Shown here: positions 1 through 11,358 of the stretch, piece after piece
How the letters are laid out: every line of letters begins with the position of its first letter
Numbering within the stretch: the stretch's first letter is position 1
NCBI RefSeq assembly: GCF_022539665.2
Contig: NC_081334.1
Location: 124,001 to 188,000 of the forward strand
Origin: Daphnia carinata
Taxonomy: Eukaryota > Arthropoda > Branchiopoda > Diplostraca > Daphniidae
Direction of reading: 5' to 3'
DNA: 64,000 nucleotides
Made by a program: the position numbers and the translations under genes
Notes under the pieces: model-generated
Databases searched by the model: none
Told to the model about the DNA's origin: nothing
Seen by the model: the letters and a program-made list of their open reading frames with translations, nothing else

Positions 1-1778
1 AGACCAAAACAAACCCTAGCAAACAATCGCGACAAAGGCAAATATCCAACAAATAGAGTATAACAAACAAGAAGTTAGCAAAGAAGTACGTCACGCATTG
101 CAATTGTATTCATACTCACTGTTTGAACAAACGTTGCAAGTACGAAGTGGTATAACCGCAGAAACTATTACAAATACCACAAAGACACTTAGAGACCACG
201 TAGAATCCCTCGGTGGCAACACCGAAAACCTTGACAGTTTGTTGCAAGAGATTAACATTGTGCACGGTAAAGAGAAAGAATTCCTGTTCGGTACCATCAG
301 TGTTTTGCAAAAAGAAGTAGTACTTGCGCAGATTGAAGAGGAAAAACACTCGTTTGACCTTGAGACGTTGAGCTACAGAATTTGCGAAAACAGCTAGATA
401 GCAACAAGAAAAAGGCAAAAAGTTTCAAATACACCTTAAGTAGTTCCCTTGAGCAACTCCAAGAAAGTAACGAAGCACTCAAAAACTCGCTCGAAAAGGC
501 CAACAACCGAATCAACGAACTTGAACGCAGCCTTGAAACTACCACAGCAACAGAGAACCAATTGCAAAACCTCTTACGAAAAAGGGACAAAAATAATGCA
601 GCTGTTGAGAGAGAGGGGCAACAAATAATTAGCAAGCTTGGAGGTGAAAGAAAACAACTGATTGCGAAGTTAGAAACCGCAGAACAACAGACAAAGGTAG
701 CCTTGGAAACAAACAATCAACTTCAAAAAGAAACAAAACAAATCCTTGAAAAAACCTTAACCGAAAAAGCCGGGTTAAAAAGAAGCCTGATAGATATTAC
801 TACAAAGAATAAAAGTCTAGAAAAGGAATTAAAGGAAATCAGCATACAGGTGGTTGACCAAGAAGAAAAAATTAAGTATCTGAAGAACAGGATAAAAGAA
901 CATATAAAGCGAAGATAACATTCGCCGAAACCGATTACTTAGACGTTTCCAACGAACCAGGAGAGATAACGAAGCTAGTGAGTTAGATAAACGACCTAAC
1001 CTCGCTAGCGGAAGAAGGAGACAAATCCCTCCACTACGAGTTAGAATCAGAACAAATCGCCGAGCAACAGCAACTCAACGACGATCTAAAACACCAAATC
1101 GAGATAAAAAACGATAACCTCCATCAACTAAATCAAAAGTATCAGACTCTCATACAAAAAATCAAAATGGGACTTTCACGCAAAGAAACTTCGAGAATTG
1201 ACCGCGAAACAACAGATACAGATAACATCGATGGAAACACAACCCAACCAATCGTAAAAGCTTTAGGAGAATTATTCTCGAGAGAAGACAAAAAGTCGAT
1301 TCCAATTTTCAAAGGAAAAAGTAATGATAAACAAATAACAGAAAGGCTGAAGGACGCAGAACATGTAGCACGTAACAACGAATGGGACGACAACCATGCG
1401 ATTCTTCTCCGACAAACTAAAAAGCGATGCCCTAGAATGGCATGGAAACTACGTAGAAGAGCAGGGTGACGAGTTAAGTTACGACGAGTGGATGCATACG
1501 ACTTAGCAGCATTACGAAAAAAGTTGTCGATGCTAAAACAGAAACCTGAAGAGAAATGCAAAGCTTTTTCTCAAGAATCAACAGTCTCTACGAGTCTATT
1601 GAAGGCAAATAAGATAAATCAGACCAAAACCAAACCATCGTCGAAGGTCGACTCATAAACACAGTCAAGAGAATGAGAGATTATACCAAAATCAAAATCC
1701 TGATGCAAGACATTTTACCAAAGTTAAGAGCAGAATTTTATTTCAGAATGCCCTAAGACCCGGAAGATTTTAACCAGT
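1..1778 (+). pseudogene. gag: B1 gag, N-terminal coiled-coil part and start of capsid region
   Basis: Frames 98-397, 382-918 and 1167-1469 together encode the N-terminal half of a Gag-like structural protein. The first ~350 residues are Glu/Lys/Gln/Asn-rich with Leu heptad spacing, a long coiled coil, which is unusual because Gypsy Gag normally begins near the capsid. Around 1290-1400 the text IPIFKGKS, DAEHVARNNEWDD and AILLRQTKK is shared with minus-strand copy B2 (around 40150-40350), so the frame is real. Stops and shifts occur at about 395, 918 and 1467. The reading ends at 1778 where element C inserted and resumes at 14068. No initiator is assignable because the 5' end is missing. Confidence 0.7.
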
Positions 1779-1782
1779 TATG

Positions 1783-2565
1783 TGTAACGAAGCAAATAAA
1801 TACTTTTATTCAATATGCCTTTCCCTTGTACCTTTATTGATGACTCATATGTACACATATGTATTTCGCAATAACATATCTGCGACGTAATATAAATTAC
1901 GCCACAGAATAAATTACACCTGCTCAAGGCCGCATCATATTTCATCGACACCACGACGCTTAGCAACAACTGTGATTGGCGGCTTATGCGCTGATCAGTA
2001 TTGCACCATTAACATGCTGAATCAAATTTCATTAGTTGCGACATGTATTTGCGAAGTAGTTAAATGTTGTGCAATATGCGAGGTTTCGTGGTGAACTAAA
2101 GACCTGAGAGAGTTCAGTCGTCGACGGGTATCTCACTTCAACAGTCAGGTTGAAGTCGGTTGTTGGGGTGTATCTGACTCTCACAGGCAGAGTTCAAGTT
2201 CAGCTAATGCCTTCCCATTGGTAACTCTGTATTCGCGATCTGATCTGTGTCCCGTGCTTAGTGAGTGTTCAATTTCACTTGTGTTGTTTAACCACGTGTT
2301 TACGAAGCCTTGTTATCCGCCGCCTTCTCTGTTATACGCTCGTGCTCCACACGAGCCACCGCGGTAAGTTTACACTACGGTGTCATATTACACTTTGGCT
2401 TCCCTCTCTTTAGCCCGACTACTTATGTCTTATTTCGACTGTTTTCTGTATTGTTATGCCTTACTCGGACAAATATAATCATCGTGTGGGTAAACCGCCT
2501 CCGAGTCCTATTATTTTAAAACGTTTTGAATTCGTGAAGTACTCTTCCGAAGAAGATGCTTTACA
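1783..2565 (+). repeat. 5' LTR of element C
   Basis: 783-bp direct repeat of 13279-14063. Starts TGTAACG, ends TTTACA, preceded by TATG (1779-1782). Its last ~110 bp are an open frame continuing through the primer site into gag; the ATG at 2456 is GTG in the 3' LTR. Confidence 0.92.
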
Positions 2566-3095
2566 TAATGGTGGCAGCGATTTTTTGGACTCACCCACAA
2601 TGACTGATCATATTTTTCTGAGTAAGCCTAAACTTTCTCGTACTCCTTCGTCCGCCTCGAACATTCCTGTTACGCCCGCTATACGAATTGTTGAATCTGT
2701 AGCGAGAGCTATTAATTTTGAGCAATTGCCCACTACTGCGCCTGCGGCTACTGATAAGTTCACGGGGTGTAAGACATCAAGAAGCAAGACGAACGCTATT
2801 AAGAGGTCCGCCTCCCCTGTTTTAAAACCAAAAGCGATCCCAGATAGCTCTCAGACGAGGAAATTAAGATCAAATCCTGCGTATGAGTTGGTACCAGGAC
2901 TAGACATTCCAAACGCTCGCACATCTCCGGCCCAGCACACAGAGAAAACCTCGACTATTAGGAAATCCCCTTCCCTTCTAGCTCAATTAGTAGGCCATCT
3001 TTCACCGAAAAAAAGTCCCTTTCGCAACAAACATCTCCCACCAGAACTTTTTCGACCGCCGTTTCGAGTTTTTTTTTCGGAAAAGAGAGCAACGA
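2456..3095 (+). CDS. C gag-like N-terminal ORF beginning inside the 5' LTR
   Basis: An ATG at 2456, within the LTR, opens a frame that crosses the LTR boundary and primer site and stays open to 4306. From 2456 to about 3070 it gives a Ser/Pro/Lys-rich, probably disordered basic protein. A Gag start within the LTR is known in yeast Ty1 (established knowledge); here it is inferred from the open frame. At 3069-3077 lies a run of nine T, after which a different frame (3096-4094) looks like the structured coding one, so an indel or slippage there may join them. The same frame is open in the 3' LTR but begins with GTG. I do not recognise a domain. Confidence 0.45.
2569..2580 (+). other. Candidate tRNA primer-binding site of C
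   Basis: TGGTGGCAGCGA starts three bases after the LTR end and begins with the TGG expected opposite a tRNA CCA tail. The tRNA was not identified. The open reading frame from 2456 runs straight through it. Confidence 0.5.
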
Positions 3096-4094
3096 ATGGA
3101 AGAACAGCTCAACGTGAGTCTCAAGCATCTTCTGCAAGAAGTAAAAAAGAACGAGGACAGCACCTTTCAGATACCGAAAAGCCAGCTGTCGTCCCTACTG
3201 TTAGCCATCCGAAGCCTCAAGGAGAGGGAGACAGATTTTCAGTCCAGCGACCCGATATTCTGGAAGCACCTGAACTGGTTGATGAACGACATCCAGTGGG
3301 GTCATCGAGCCGAACAGATAACACAAGTAGATTGGTACCAACCGGAAATTCTATTGAAGTACTTGACAGCCATTCTGGAAGTGAAAGCCAGTGGACTGAT
3401 CAGGAAGAAGACGAAGAAACAAACGGAGGAACAAGTGACAGAACTCAAGGAAATTTTTACGGGGCACGCGAGGAAGGTTTTGACTTACCTACACGGACAA
3501 ATTTACAACCTCGTCGATCTGCAAAAGGTCACACCAACAAGAGGGCAGAAACTTTTCGGCTTCGTTCCGAGAAAAGACATCGAAACCACCGACGAGGACG
3601 GAATATATTTGCCATTAATCACGGCAGTGTCCGACACGTCCTATCATCTGGAAGAAATTTTGTTGGCGTTCCAGAAATCCTTCTTAAGGGACGTAACAAG
3701 CCTAGCGTCATACCTAACGACACTGCACTCGATCAACAACTTGGAGGTGCTACGGCCGGAAATTCGATTCCTTTTGGACAAACTGAACAATTTTCCGGAA
3801 GCCAGCAACCCATCCTACGCACAGGAGGCGAAGGACATCAAACAAATAATTACGCAAACGGAAGTACAATTGAGACAAGCGCTATTGTACATACAAACGA
3901 ACCACACACAACAACAAACCACACCAATCCAACAAACGTCGCCGCTGTCGGAAGACATCTCGAAGAAGGGACGGACACGCTGCAGTCACAAACGTTGCAG
4001 ACAGCCAATCAATCAAATCTTCCCTCACATTCAACCCTCCAGCCGTCCGGAAGAAGTACTAGAGGGTACCAGGCAATTTCGAGTGGCATTCTAG
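3096..4094 (+). CDS. C helical gag-like ORF, 332 aa, overlapping a second open frame
   Basis: Encodes a Leu/Ile/Lys/Glu-rich protein predicted by eye to be mostly helical, with segments such as LKHLLQEVKKNED and FWKHLNWLMNDIQW, ending in a Gln/Thr-rich tail. No recognised domain; its place between LTR and capsid suggests a Gag N-terminal or matrix-like region. The ATG at 3096 may not be the true start, since the same frame is open upstream into the T9 run. The neighbouring frame (2456-4306) is open across the whole ORF, an unusual 333-codon overlap. It stops at 4092-4094, about 110 bp before the capsid frame opens. Confidence 0.5.
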   Translation: MEEQLNVSLKHLLQEVKKNEDSTFQIPKSQLSSLLLAIRSLKERETDFQSSDPIFWKHLNWLMNDIQWGHRAEQITQVDWYQPEILLKYLTAILEVKASGLIRKKTKKQTEEQVTELKEIFTGHARKVLTYLHGQIYNLVDLQKVTPTRGQKLFGFVPRKDIETTDEDGIYLPLITAVSDTSYHLEEILLAFQKSFLRDVTSLASYLTTLHSINNLEVLRPEIRFLLDKLNNFPEASNPSYAQEAKDIKQIITQTEVQLRQALLYIQTNHTQQQTTPIQQTSPLSEDISKKGRTRCSHKRCRQPINQIFPHIQPSSRPEEVLEGTRQFRVAF

Positions 4095-4206
4095 AACTCC
4101 CTCAGAATCCACAGCGAAGATCAATAAGCTCTCCATCTTTTAATCCGAACATGACCAGTTCTTTATCTCCGTCACGTGCAGCCACAGTCAACGAAGTGAT
4201 CTTTAG

Positions 4207-5392
4207 ACCACTCAGCATACCTTCTCGCGCTTGCAACTGCTACATTCTTTTTCGGGAAGCTCAATTTCTCGCTTTGATTCCTGGATCGAATCCTTTGAAA
4301 GCGTAGTTGAAGGATCAGGATGGTCAGAGGAGAAGATTATTCAGATGCTGAGGGCTAAGATGACCGATAGGGCTTTCTCCGTGGTGCAAAATATTGTTAG
4401 GGAACATCCTAATGACTACGTGGCTGTCAAAGAAGCTTTGCTCGACCGCTTTCACGGGGAAGAGAACGTCGACCTGTATATTAAAAAAATTTATAAAGCT
4501 AAGCGTAAACCGGGCGAAAAAATAATTGATTACGCGCACCGTCTTCAGGAAATCTTTAAGAAAGCATATCCTGTAGGCTATGCCGAGCGATCATTTTCAA
4601 TTATTCTTATGCAGAAATTTATAGAAGGGTTTGATTCAAAATTGCAGGCTAAAGTAAGGTACAAAGAATTTGGTGACTTTAAAGCACTGGTTGCAGCGAC
4701 ACGCAGTTATGCTGTTCGCTTGGAGGCACTTGACTCTGACCGTGAAAAACACGAGTTTGTTAGGGCAATTGACGAGTCGAAAGGTGTGGAAAATTCAGAA
4801 TTGAATGAGATTAAACAAATGTTAATTGATCAGAAAGCAATAGTCAGCCATGCCGTCGCAAATATACGTCAAGGGAATAAGACCGTAGACCCTCCGAAAT
4901 CGGAGAAGGATGAAATTAAAGATGCGCTGCGCGAGCTTAGTCAGGCGGTAAAACAACTCCAACTTGATAAGAGGGATAATGTTTCTTCGTTGGCAGGCGC
5001 CCCGTATAAGAAAAGGGAATCATTTCAAACAGATAGCGTCAATCGGGAAACGAACTGGAAACCAAACCCTCCACGCTTCCCCAATAATAGCGCCCAACCT
5101 TACCAAGGAGATAGAAACCAAAATAGGCCTCCAAACCATACGCCATCCTTCCCAAGATCTATCTAATCCTAATAATAGGCCTACTGAGAATGTAATAACT
5201 TGCAACTTCTGCGGTTTTCGGGGTCATACTCAATCGGAGTGCCGTAAATTTAAACGGCATATGTTGGAACAAGCACAGCCTCCAATTGGCTATTCTTGCC
5301 GTGAGATTGGCCATAAATCGAACAATTGTCCCAAGTATAAGGTCAGTAGACCTAATATTCCAGGTCCCCCTCAACACCAGGGAAACCAATAA
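4207..5392 (+). pseudogene. gag: C gag: capsid domain plus CCHC zinc knuckles (frameshifted)
   Basis: Frame 4231-5166 shows a Retrotrans_gag-type capsid: FSGSSISRFDSWIESFE near its start, then a helical domain with LLDRFHGEENVDLYIKKIY and IIDYAHRLQEIF. A frameshift near 5150 moves to the frame ending at 5392, which carries one full CCHC knuckle, CNFCGFRGHTQSEC (5201-5242), and a second, SCREIGHKSNNC, lacking its first Cys. The capsid builds the particle and the knuckles bind RNA. No ATG fits: an in-frame stop lies just upstream of 4207, so this is probably the downstream part of a longer Gag whose N-terminus is in the preceding frames. Confidence 0.8.
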
Positions 5393-5520
5393 GTATCAAC
5401 TGTAACTTCGGGTCAGTTGATAGGGAGCCTCAGTTGAAATGCCAACAAGTCGCAAAATTAACAACAATCATAAACGAATCGACCCCAGAATTCCATTAAA
5501 GATTTTTCAAATCCCTTTAC

Positions 5521-6204
5521 AAGCACTATTTGATACGGGCGCGTCTAAAAGCATTATTCACGAGAAGATATTTCAGAAGCTACCCCCGAAGAAATCAAGT
5601 AACAAGCAGTCCGCTTGATTTCGATTTATATGATGTAGGGGAGAAAAAGTTGCATACGCTGGGAAAAGTTACATTACCCGTACGATACGGGGATTCAGTT
5701 TTACTGCAGGAGTTCATTGTTACAAATGGTGTCTCTGAAGACTGTATCCTTGGATGGGATGCGATCAAGGAACACGGTTTTCTGCTCGACGGAGAAGCCA
5801 AACGTATTTATTTAGCAAGGGATGAGCAGGGATCAGCCATCTCTAGGGTACCAGACATGGCAATTACGACGGTCAAAAAGTCGACGCTATCTCGTCAGAC
5901 GTCGATCGTAATCGCAGCGCAAATGACAGGGTCATTTCCGTATGTTCCCCCTAAAAGCACGTTTATTTTTACCCCAGCAGAGGATTTGCCGGCCGGCATT
6001 TTTATTGAAGAATTCGTTGGAAATGTATCGGGAAATGGGAAATATCAAATTATGGTCGAAAATCATTCGTTAAATCAAGTCATACTTCCTAGGAACATAA
6101 CATTAGGCATCATCGAAGTAATTCATAACGTAATTGGAAAGATTGCTTTACGTAAACTAGACGAAAAGCCTACTACAAAACATGAGTTTCTATTTGATGA
6201 ATGA
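5521..6204 (+). pseudogene. pol: C protease (pol N-terminus)
   Basis: Aspartic protease of the retropepsin type. The active-site text LFDTGASKSIIH is at 5526-5561 in one frame; the remainder (DFDLYDVGEKKLHTLG, ILGWDAIKEHGF, typical of the flap and C-terminal ILG region) is in the next frame, 5600-6204, so a frameshift near 5590 separates the catalytic Asp from the rest. It would cleave Gag-Pol. It follows the zinc knuckles after ~130 bp and runs into RT. Confidence 0.8.
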
Positions 6205-7313
6205 GTCTTTAATTTCAGAAGTCGACGCTGAATTTCAAGCTCCGCTCTCAAAATTAGTTGAGAAAAAAGGCGGAGACGTAAGGTTATGCGTTGATTATCG
6301 GAAATTAAATAATATTACAAAAAAAGATTCATTTCCTTTGCCGAGGATTGACGAAACGTTAGATAAATTATATGGAAAAAAAGTTTTTCACAACCCTGGA
6401 TTTGGCCTCCGGTTTTTGGCAAATTCAAGTGGATGAACCAGATATTGAAAAAACAGCTTTTGTAGTAGAGAACAATCTGTACGAGTTTAAACGAATGGCG
6501 TTTGGCTTGTGCAATGTACCTGCCACATTTCAGAGGCTGATGAATTATGTACTGAAAGACGTTTTGGGACATAAGGCATTGGTCTATTTGAATGACGTCA
6601 TCATATTTTCGGACACTTTTGAACATCATTTAGACGATATACGGAAAATTTTTACCTTATTGAAAAATGCCAATTTAAAATTAAAACTTAAGAAATGCCA
6701 ATTCATTAAACATTCAGTAAATTACTTAGGCCATGTTATTTCGACTGAAGGAATTAAACCTGATCCGGGGAAAATTGATAAATTACTGAATTACAAAACG
6801 CCCACTTCCGTCGATGAAGTGAGGTCATTTCTTGGCTTAGCAGGTTATTACAGGAGATTTATTCCAAACTTTGGTTCTATCGCAAAATCTTTGACTAGAT
6901 TAACACATAAGGATCTTAGTAGAAAACCTTTTGCATGGGGAGAGGAAGAACAAGTTGCTTTTGAAAAGTTGCGAACATCTCTGGTTACACCGCCGGTTCT
7001 CGCATATCCAAATTTTAATGAAAAATTTATTCTTTTCACCGACGCATGCGACTATGGTATTGGGACCGTCTTATCTCAAATTCAAAACGGTCAAGAGGAT
7101 CCGATAGCGTACTCTAGCAGGCAATTAACCAAGGCGGAAGTGAAGTACAGTACAACCGAAAAAGAAGCTCTAGCGGTCGTGGATGCCATTAAACATTTCC
7201 GTCATTATCTCTTGGATAAACCCTTTGAGATAATTAGCGATCATCGTCCCTTGCAGTGGCTTAAAAATCCGAAAGACAATAATGGCAGATTAGGGAGATG
7301 GGCTATCTTATAA
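6205..7313 (+). pseudogene. pol: C reverse transcriptase and RNase H
   Basis: RT motifs: [17 protein letters not shown] (about 6280), [32 protein letters not shown], then the active-site box reads YLND (6585-6596) instead of YLDD, which would remove one catalytic Asp. Thumb text FLGLAGYYRRFIPNF follows. RNase H has FTDACDYGIG, STTEKEALAVV and SDHRPLQWL. The fingers look shortened between QAPLSK and LVEKKGGD, an internal deletion of roughly 25-30 residues relative to family B. A frameshift lies near 6370-6430. The copy is inactive by both the YLND change and the deletion; a single sequencing error at YLND cannot be excluded. Confidence 0.88.
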
Positions 7314-9199
7314 GCCGCAACCAATTATGAATTGAAAGAATGAAAGAATTGAATTGAAAGAAATATAGGCCAGGTCGTATACATCAAAATGCGGACTGTT
7401 TATCAAGGTTAAAAATAGCCAGTATTCAAATTGGGAAGAATGTTAAATTGATTTGCGAAAAACAACAAGAGGATGACCTTTGTATAGCCATCAGAAATTA
7501 TCTAGAGAAAGGAGATCTGGATGCAATTTTTCAATTTTCCAGACCCGAGTGGGTAAAAGAAATTGAATATTTTGAGGTAATTGAAGGAATACTTTATAGG
7601 CGGGAACTGCCGTCTCAGAGTAATAAAAGGAACGACACTCGTCATCAATTAGTTCTGCCATTATCCCTACGCCATCTAGTGCTCAAAGAATTACATGACG
7701 CACCGATGGGTGGACACTTAGCATTTTCTAAAACTTACATGAAAGTTAAAAATAATTATTATTGGCCCGACATGAGAGGCGATATTAAAGAATATTGCCG
7801 GGCTTGTGAAGTATGCATAGCTAACTCTTCTTCACCATATCGAGCTCTTCTGCATCCGCATGAAATTGCAAAGGCTCCTTTCGATGTAATTGGAATAGAC
7901 TTTTTGGGTCCTATTACGCCAGTCTCGCCCAATGGCATAGTTATATTCTAGTTATTACAGATTATTTTAGCCGTTGGGTTGAGGCTGTCGCTTTAACAGA
8001 TCAAACTGCTCAGACAACAGTAGAATGTGTGTATAAAACTATTATAGTTAGACATGGAATGCCTAAGGCTATTATTTCTGACCGTGGAAGAAATTTCACG
8101 TCAAAATTGTTTCGCTATTTTTGTAAAAAGTTGAAGATTGATCAGCGATTAACCACTGCTTATAACCCTGCTAGTAATGGGGAGACCGATAGGTTCAATC
8201 CAACTTTGACGTCTATGTTAAGGAAAGAATTAAAGGACGGCGAACATGCTAATTGGGAAGAAATGTTGGTCGATGTTTTGTTCGCTTGCCGTAGCTCAGT
8301 CCATTCTTCGACACTTGACACCCCATATTATTTACTCCACGGTAGAGACCCAAATATTCCTATTAACGAATTCCTCGATGCATTTCCCAAAACATTGAAA
8401 TCTTCTTCTAATTATGTAGGTAATTATGGTAATTATGGTAATTATGGTAGGTAATGTAACAAAACGGTTGCGTTATAGTTTTCAAAGGGTTAGGGAAGAA
8501 AGCGAGAAAGCTAGGAAGCGCCAAAGGGAACAATATAACAAGCGCGCGAAAGAAAACCGATATGCGATAGGCGATCGGGTGTTATTGGATATTCGAGTAG
8601 TTAAAGAAGGGGATAGCAGGAAATTCACTTTGAAATACAAAGGCCCTTATAAAATCGTAAACGTTTATTCGAATAATACGGTAGATATCGCTGATAACTC
8701 GTACACATGTCAGCGTACGCATGTAAATAGATTAAAACCATTATACGAAACAATGCTATGGAAAGACGAGCATTGCCCGCCACTTGAGACCTTCTCGGAA
8801 TTTGAGAATCGATTCCGTAAGTCAGTTGCGACTCAACAACAAATGTGTGTGAACACGAGCTCGATGCTGAAGCCTCAAGACATCCCAATGTCTCGTCCAA
8901 GGCCGTGTCAGAACTGATATCAGACACCCGTTCGGTGGATCATCAACTAGTGCAAAGTGACTCCTCATCTGCTGATCGAAGGGCGATTGTCCTCGAATGA
9001 CAACTACGATGTTACGAATAATCCACAGCATCCAGTGGCATTTTCCGAAAATACTCCTATATATGCCGCCAAGGATTGCGACCTTCAGCGAATTGAACCC
9101 AAGGATGATGTGACATCAGCGGTGTCGCATCAAGAAAGTGTCACCCGACGCCCTCAGCGAAATAGGAGGAAACCGATCCGTTACAGGGACGAAATGTAG
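7314..9199 (+). pseudogene. pol: C integrase
   Basis: HHCC zinc region: ELHDAPMGGH (about 7690) and CRACEVC (about 7800). Catalytic core: Asp in GIDFLGP (about 7905), Asp in SDRGRNF (about 8080) and Glu in SNGETDRFN (about 8175), so the DDE triad is visible, though split over frames 7448-7951 and 8029-8454. C-terminal part 8456-8917 includes YAIGDRVLLDIR and KYKGPYKIVNVY (GPY/F module), then a basic tail ending RRKPIRYRDEM at 9199. Frameshifts occur near 7950, 8450 and 8940. It inserts cDNA into the genome; the 4-bp duplication around C fits. Confidence 0.87.
8417..8452 (+). repeat. 9-bp microsatellite inside integrase
   Basis: Three tandem units of GGTAATTAT, coding Asn-Tyr-Gly repeats, at the point where the integrase frame shifts; a replication-slippage expansion is likely. 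Confidence 0.8.
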
Positions 9200-9421
9200 T
9201 GACATCATACAGCATAGTTTCGATTGCCAAGACAATAACGAGTGGACTACTATATAAACCGTGCGTTGAGTGAAACAGATCACAACTTCTCATACTCTCA
9301 GTGAGCACTTACGAACTATTCGTTTCGAAGCCTTCAATTGCTGAGTCAACGAGAAATAAATGGAGAACAATACTCAGCAATCCGCTGTAAACGAAAACGG
9401 AATTGTCGGCACCTGGACCCC
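9198..9421 (+). promoter_or_regulatory. Promoter-like block resembling a compact LTR
   Basis: Begins TGTAGTGACATC straight after a purine-rich GGGACGAAA at the end of pol, contains TATATAAA (9250-9257), an initiator-like CTCAGTGAGC (about 9297) and AATAAA (9354-9359), and is followed by AATGGTGGCG, similar to the primer site at 2566. This is the layout of a short LTR. It may be a 3' LTR of the element that supplied the pol genes, or an internal promoter for the ORF at 9360. No second copy is visible in the window. Confidence 0.4.
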
Positions 9422-9906
9422 AATGGTGGCGATTCCGATCCTGGTTCAGGAGGTCATCGTAGTGGACCTCGCGTCTCTGTCGGACAGCAATTCTACGGAG
9501 GAACGCGTCTCACCGGAATCACCGCGGCCCTTACCATTTGACTCAGAAGAGACCGTCCCCAGGGAGTCGTCGGGTCCATGCGAGATGCAGGACTCCGTAG
9601 ACCTTAGCCGAGGGGGGGCCTGCGAGAAGCAGGACGGACAAGATTGGATCCGTGAAGCAGCTCGCGAGAAAAGACGACTGGAGGACAGGACCTACAAGCT
9701 CACCGGAATCCTCCTCAACCGAATTTTACATGGAGGAATGGCGTGAAACCGTGGACACCCTGAAGGGGATACTCGATCTGGACCCCGAGAGGCGCCACCC
9801 ACCGCTCTACGGATGGACTTCGTGCCACTGGGACTCGCCCCAGAAGAGGACCGGCGGAAGCGACGACGAGGAGGGTCCTCGTACGAAGAGGCCGAAATAC
9901 CTCTAA
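9360..9906 (+). pseudogene. Unrecognised ORF between C integrase and env (one frameshift)
   Basis: ATG at 9360, about 60 bp after the initiator-like sequence. Frame 9360-9746 then frame 9652-9906, with one shift needed near 9720-9740. The predicted ~180-residue product is acidic and Ser/Glu-rich in the middle (EERVSPESPRPLPFDSEET) and ends with a basic KRPKYL that could be a nuclear signal. GC content is higher than in the flanks, which suggests a different origin. I do not recognise it. It could be an accessory gene of C or part of a foreign insertion. Confidence 0.35.
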
Positions 9907-11358
9907 GGGGAACGATGAATGAACAAGAAGCTTTTTCATGTTATCCATTTTAACTTCTTGTCATGTGTTTATTCCTTGTTTTACTCTCAAGCTTCCCTTT
10001 CTATCTTCATGTTTAATCTTACGTTTTCCTTTAAGTGATATCATATGTCCTTATTTGCTTTATCTTCTTTTTGCTTTATCCAATGAAAATAAACACAGTA
10101 GTCGATTAACCATTTGTCTTACAAAACAAAACAAAATGAAAGAAAAAAAAATATATAACAATAAAAATAATGATAAAGAACAAAAAAAAAGAAAAAAAAA
10201 GAAAAAAGAAAAAAACAAGAAAAAAAGATCCAACTAAATATATTTTTATGAACATTACGTTAAGAATTTTTACTGGTGTTGCCAATTCCGCACCATTCCT
10301 ATACTACATGTATTTGCATTTTACACATTTTCTCCATTTTTATCCCTAGTCTTTTTTCCGCTTAGACGTAATAAAAATACAATAGTCCACGTAGATTTTG
10401 ATACGTACAGCCATATGAGTAGGAAATTTTGCTTTGAAAAAAATTTTTAATTACACTTTCGTAGGGCCCCGTAAATGAAAGACCCATTATAACAATTTAG
10501 TAGTCGTAAATGCAGTAGTTCCCCTCTTTGTTGAGTCATATTGGCAGACAAACACAGTAGCGGAGTAGGATTTACCATTGAATACTAACCAATGAAAAAA
10601 AAAAAAAAAAAAAAAAAAAAGAAAAAAAAAGAGAAAAAAAAGGTCAAAAGAGAACAAACCAATTCTATATAAAAAAAAAACCAAACGAACATATATAACC
10701 ACACGGATGATGGATTTTAGGAACCACAATGTGGAATTTCCTTGCCTGTCTATCTCTTACCTGTTCCCTATCATTATCATATTATCAAGCGTAGCCCAAC
10801 TCATTATTTTAGCCCAGTATTCCACACTGTACTGTCCACTTTCCCTTTCGTTTACACACACTGCAGCTTGTCCATAGCCCACTTTAAGAATACAGTAATA
10901 GCGCCGCCCCTCCATGCCTGGAAGTAATACTACTCTTGGACCTTGGACCTTCACGACAGAATCTCTTTCCGCCGCAGAATTTTAAACGTTTCTTTTCTTG
11001 TCTTCCCCACTAAGCTATACTCTATTTTCTTATTTTCTCTTTTCGATAATTATGGTTATCTTTTCCTCTCTCTAACGATACTAAATACCATCAAAAACAA
11101 GTTGTGCTTCCCCCTCAAAACAATATTATATTCCAATGCCCTTTTTCCTTCCCTTTTTGCCGTAGCCTGCTGGTAAAGTCGACGGGAAAAGCCGCTGACC
11201 TTGCAACAGCCGTAGGCTATTTTTCACTTTCACTTTCCCCACTTCTTTCCTTATACTTTTGTTGTTATTTAGTTAAGAAGCCCACACGATGACGTTATAT
11301 ATATATTTTGTCAAATTGCATATTTTCTTTTGTTTGTATATATTGTCCGGCTATAGAA
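9907..11358. other. No gene seen; A-rich tracts
   Basis: AT-rich sequence with an A-rich stretch at 10130-10235 and a pure A run of about 26 at 10595-10620 followed by more A-rich DNA to 10680. The A runs could be 3' tails of inserted non-LTR retroelements but no coding remnant supports this. It would act as the intron/leader region before env. Confidence 0.6.

Noticed and set aside
2456-4306. A single 616-residue protein across the whole open frame
   Set aside because: From about 3096 the overlapping frame looks far more protein-like, and the 616-codon frame becomes low-complexity; I report only its start as coding.
10130-10690. Poly-A runs as proof of a LINE insertion
   Set aside because: No reverse transcriptase remnant or duplication found; recorded as A-rich tracts only.
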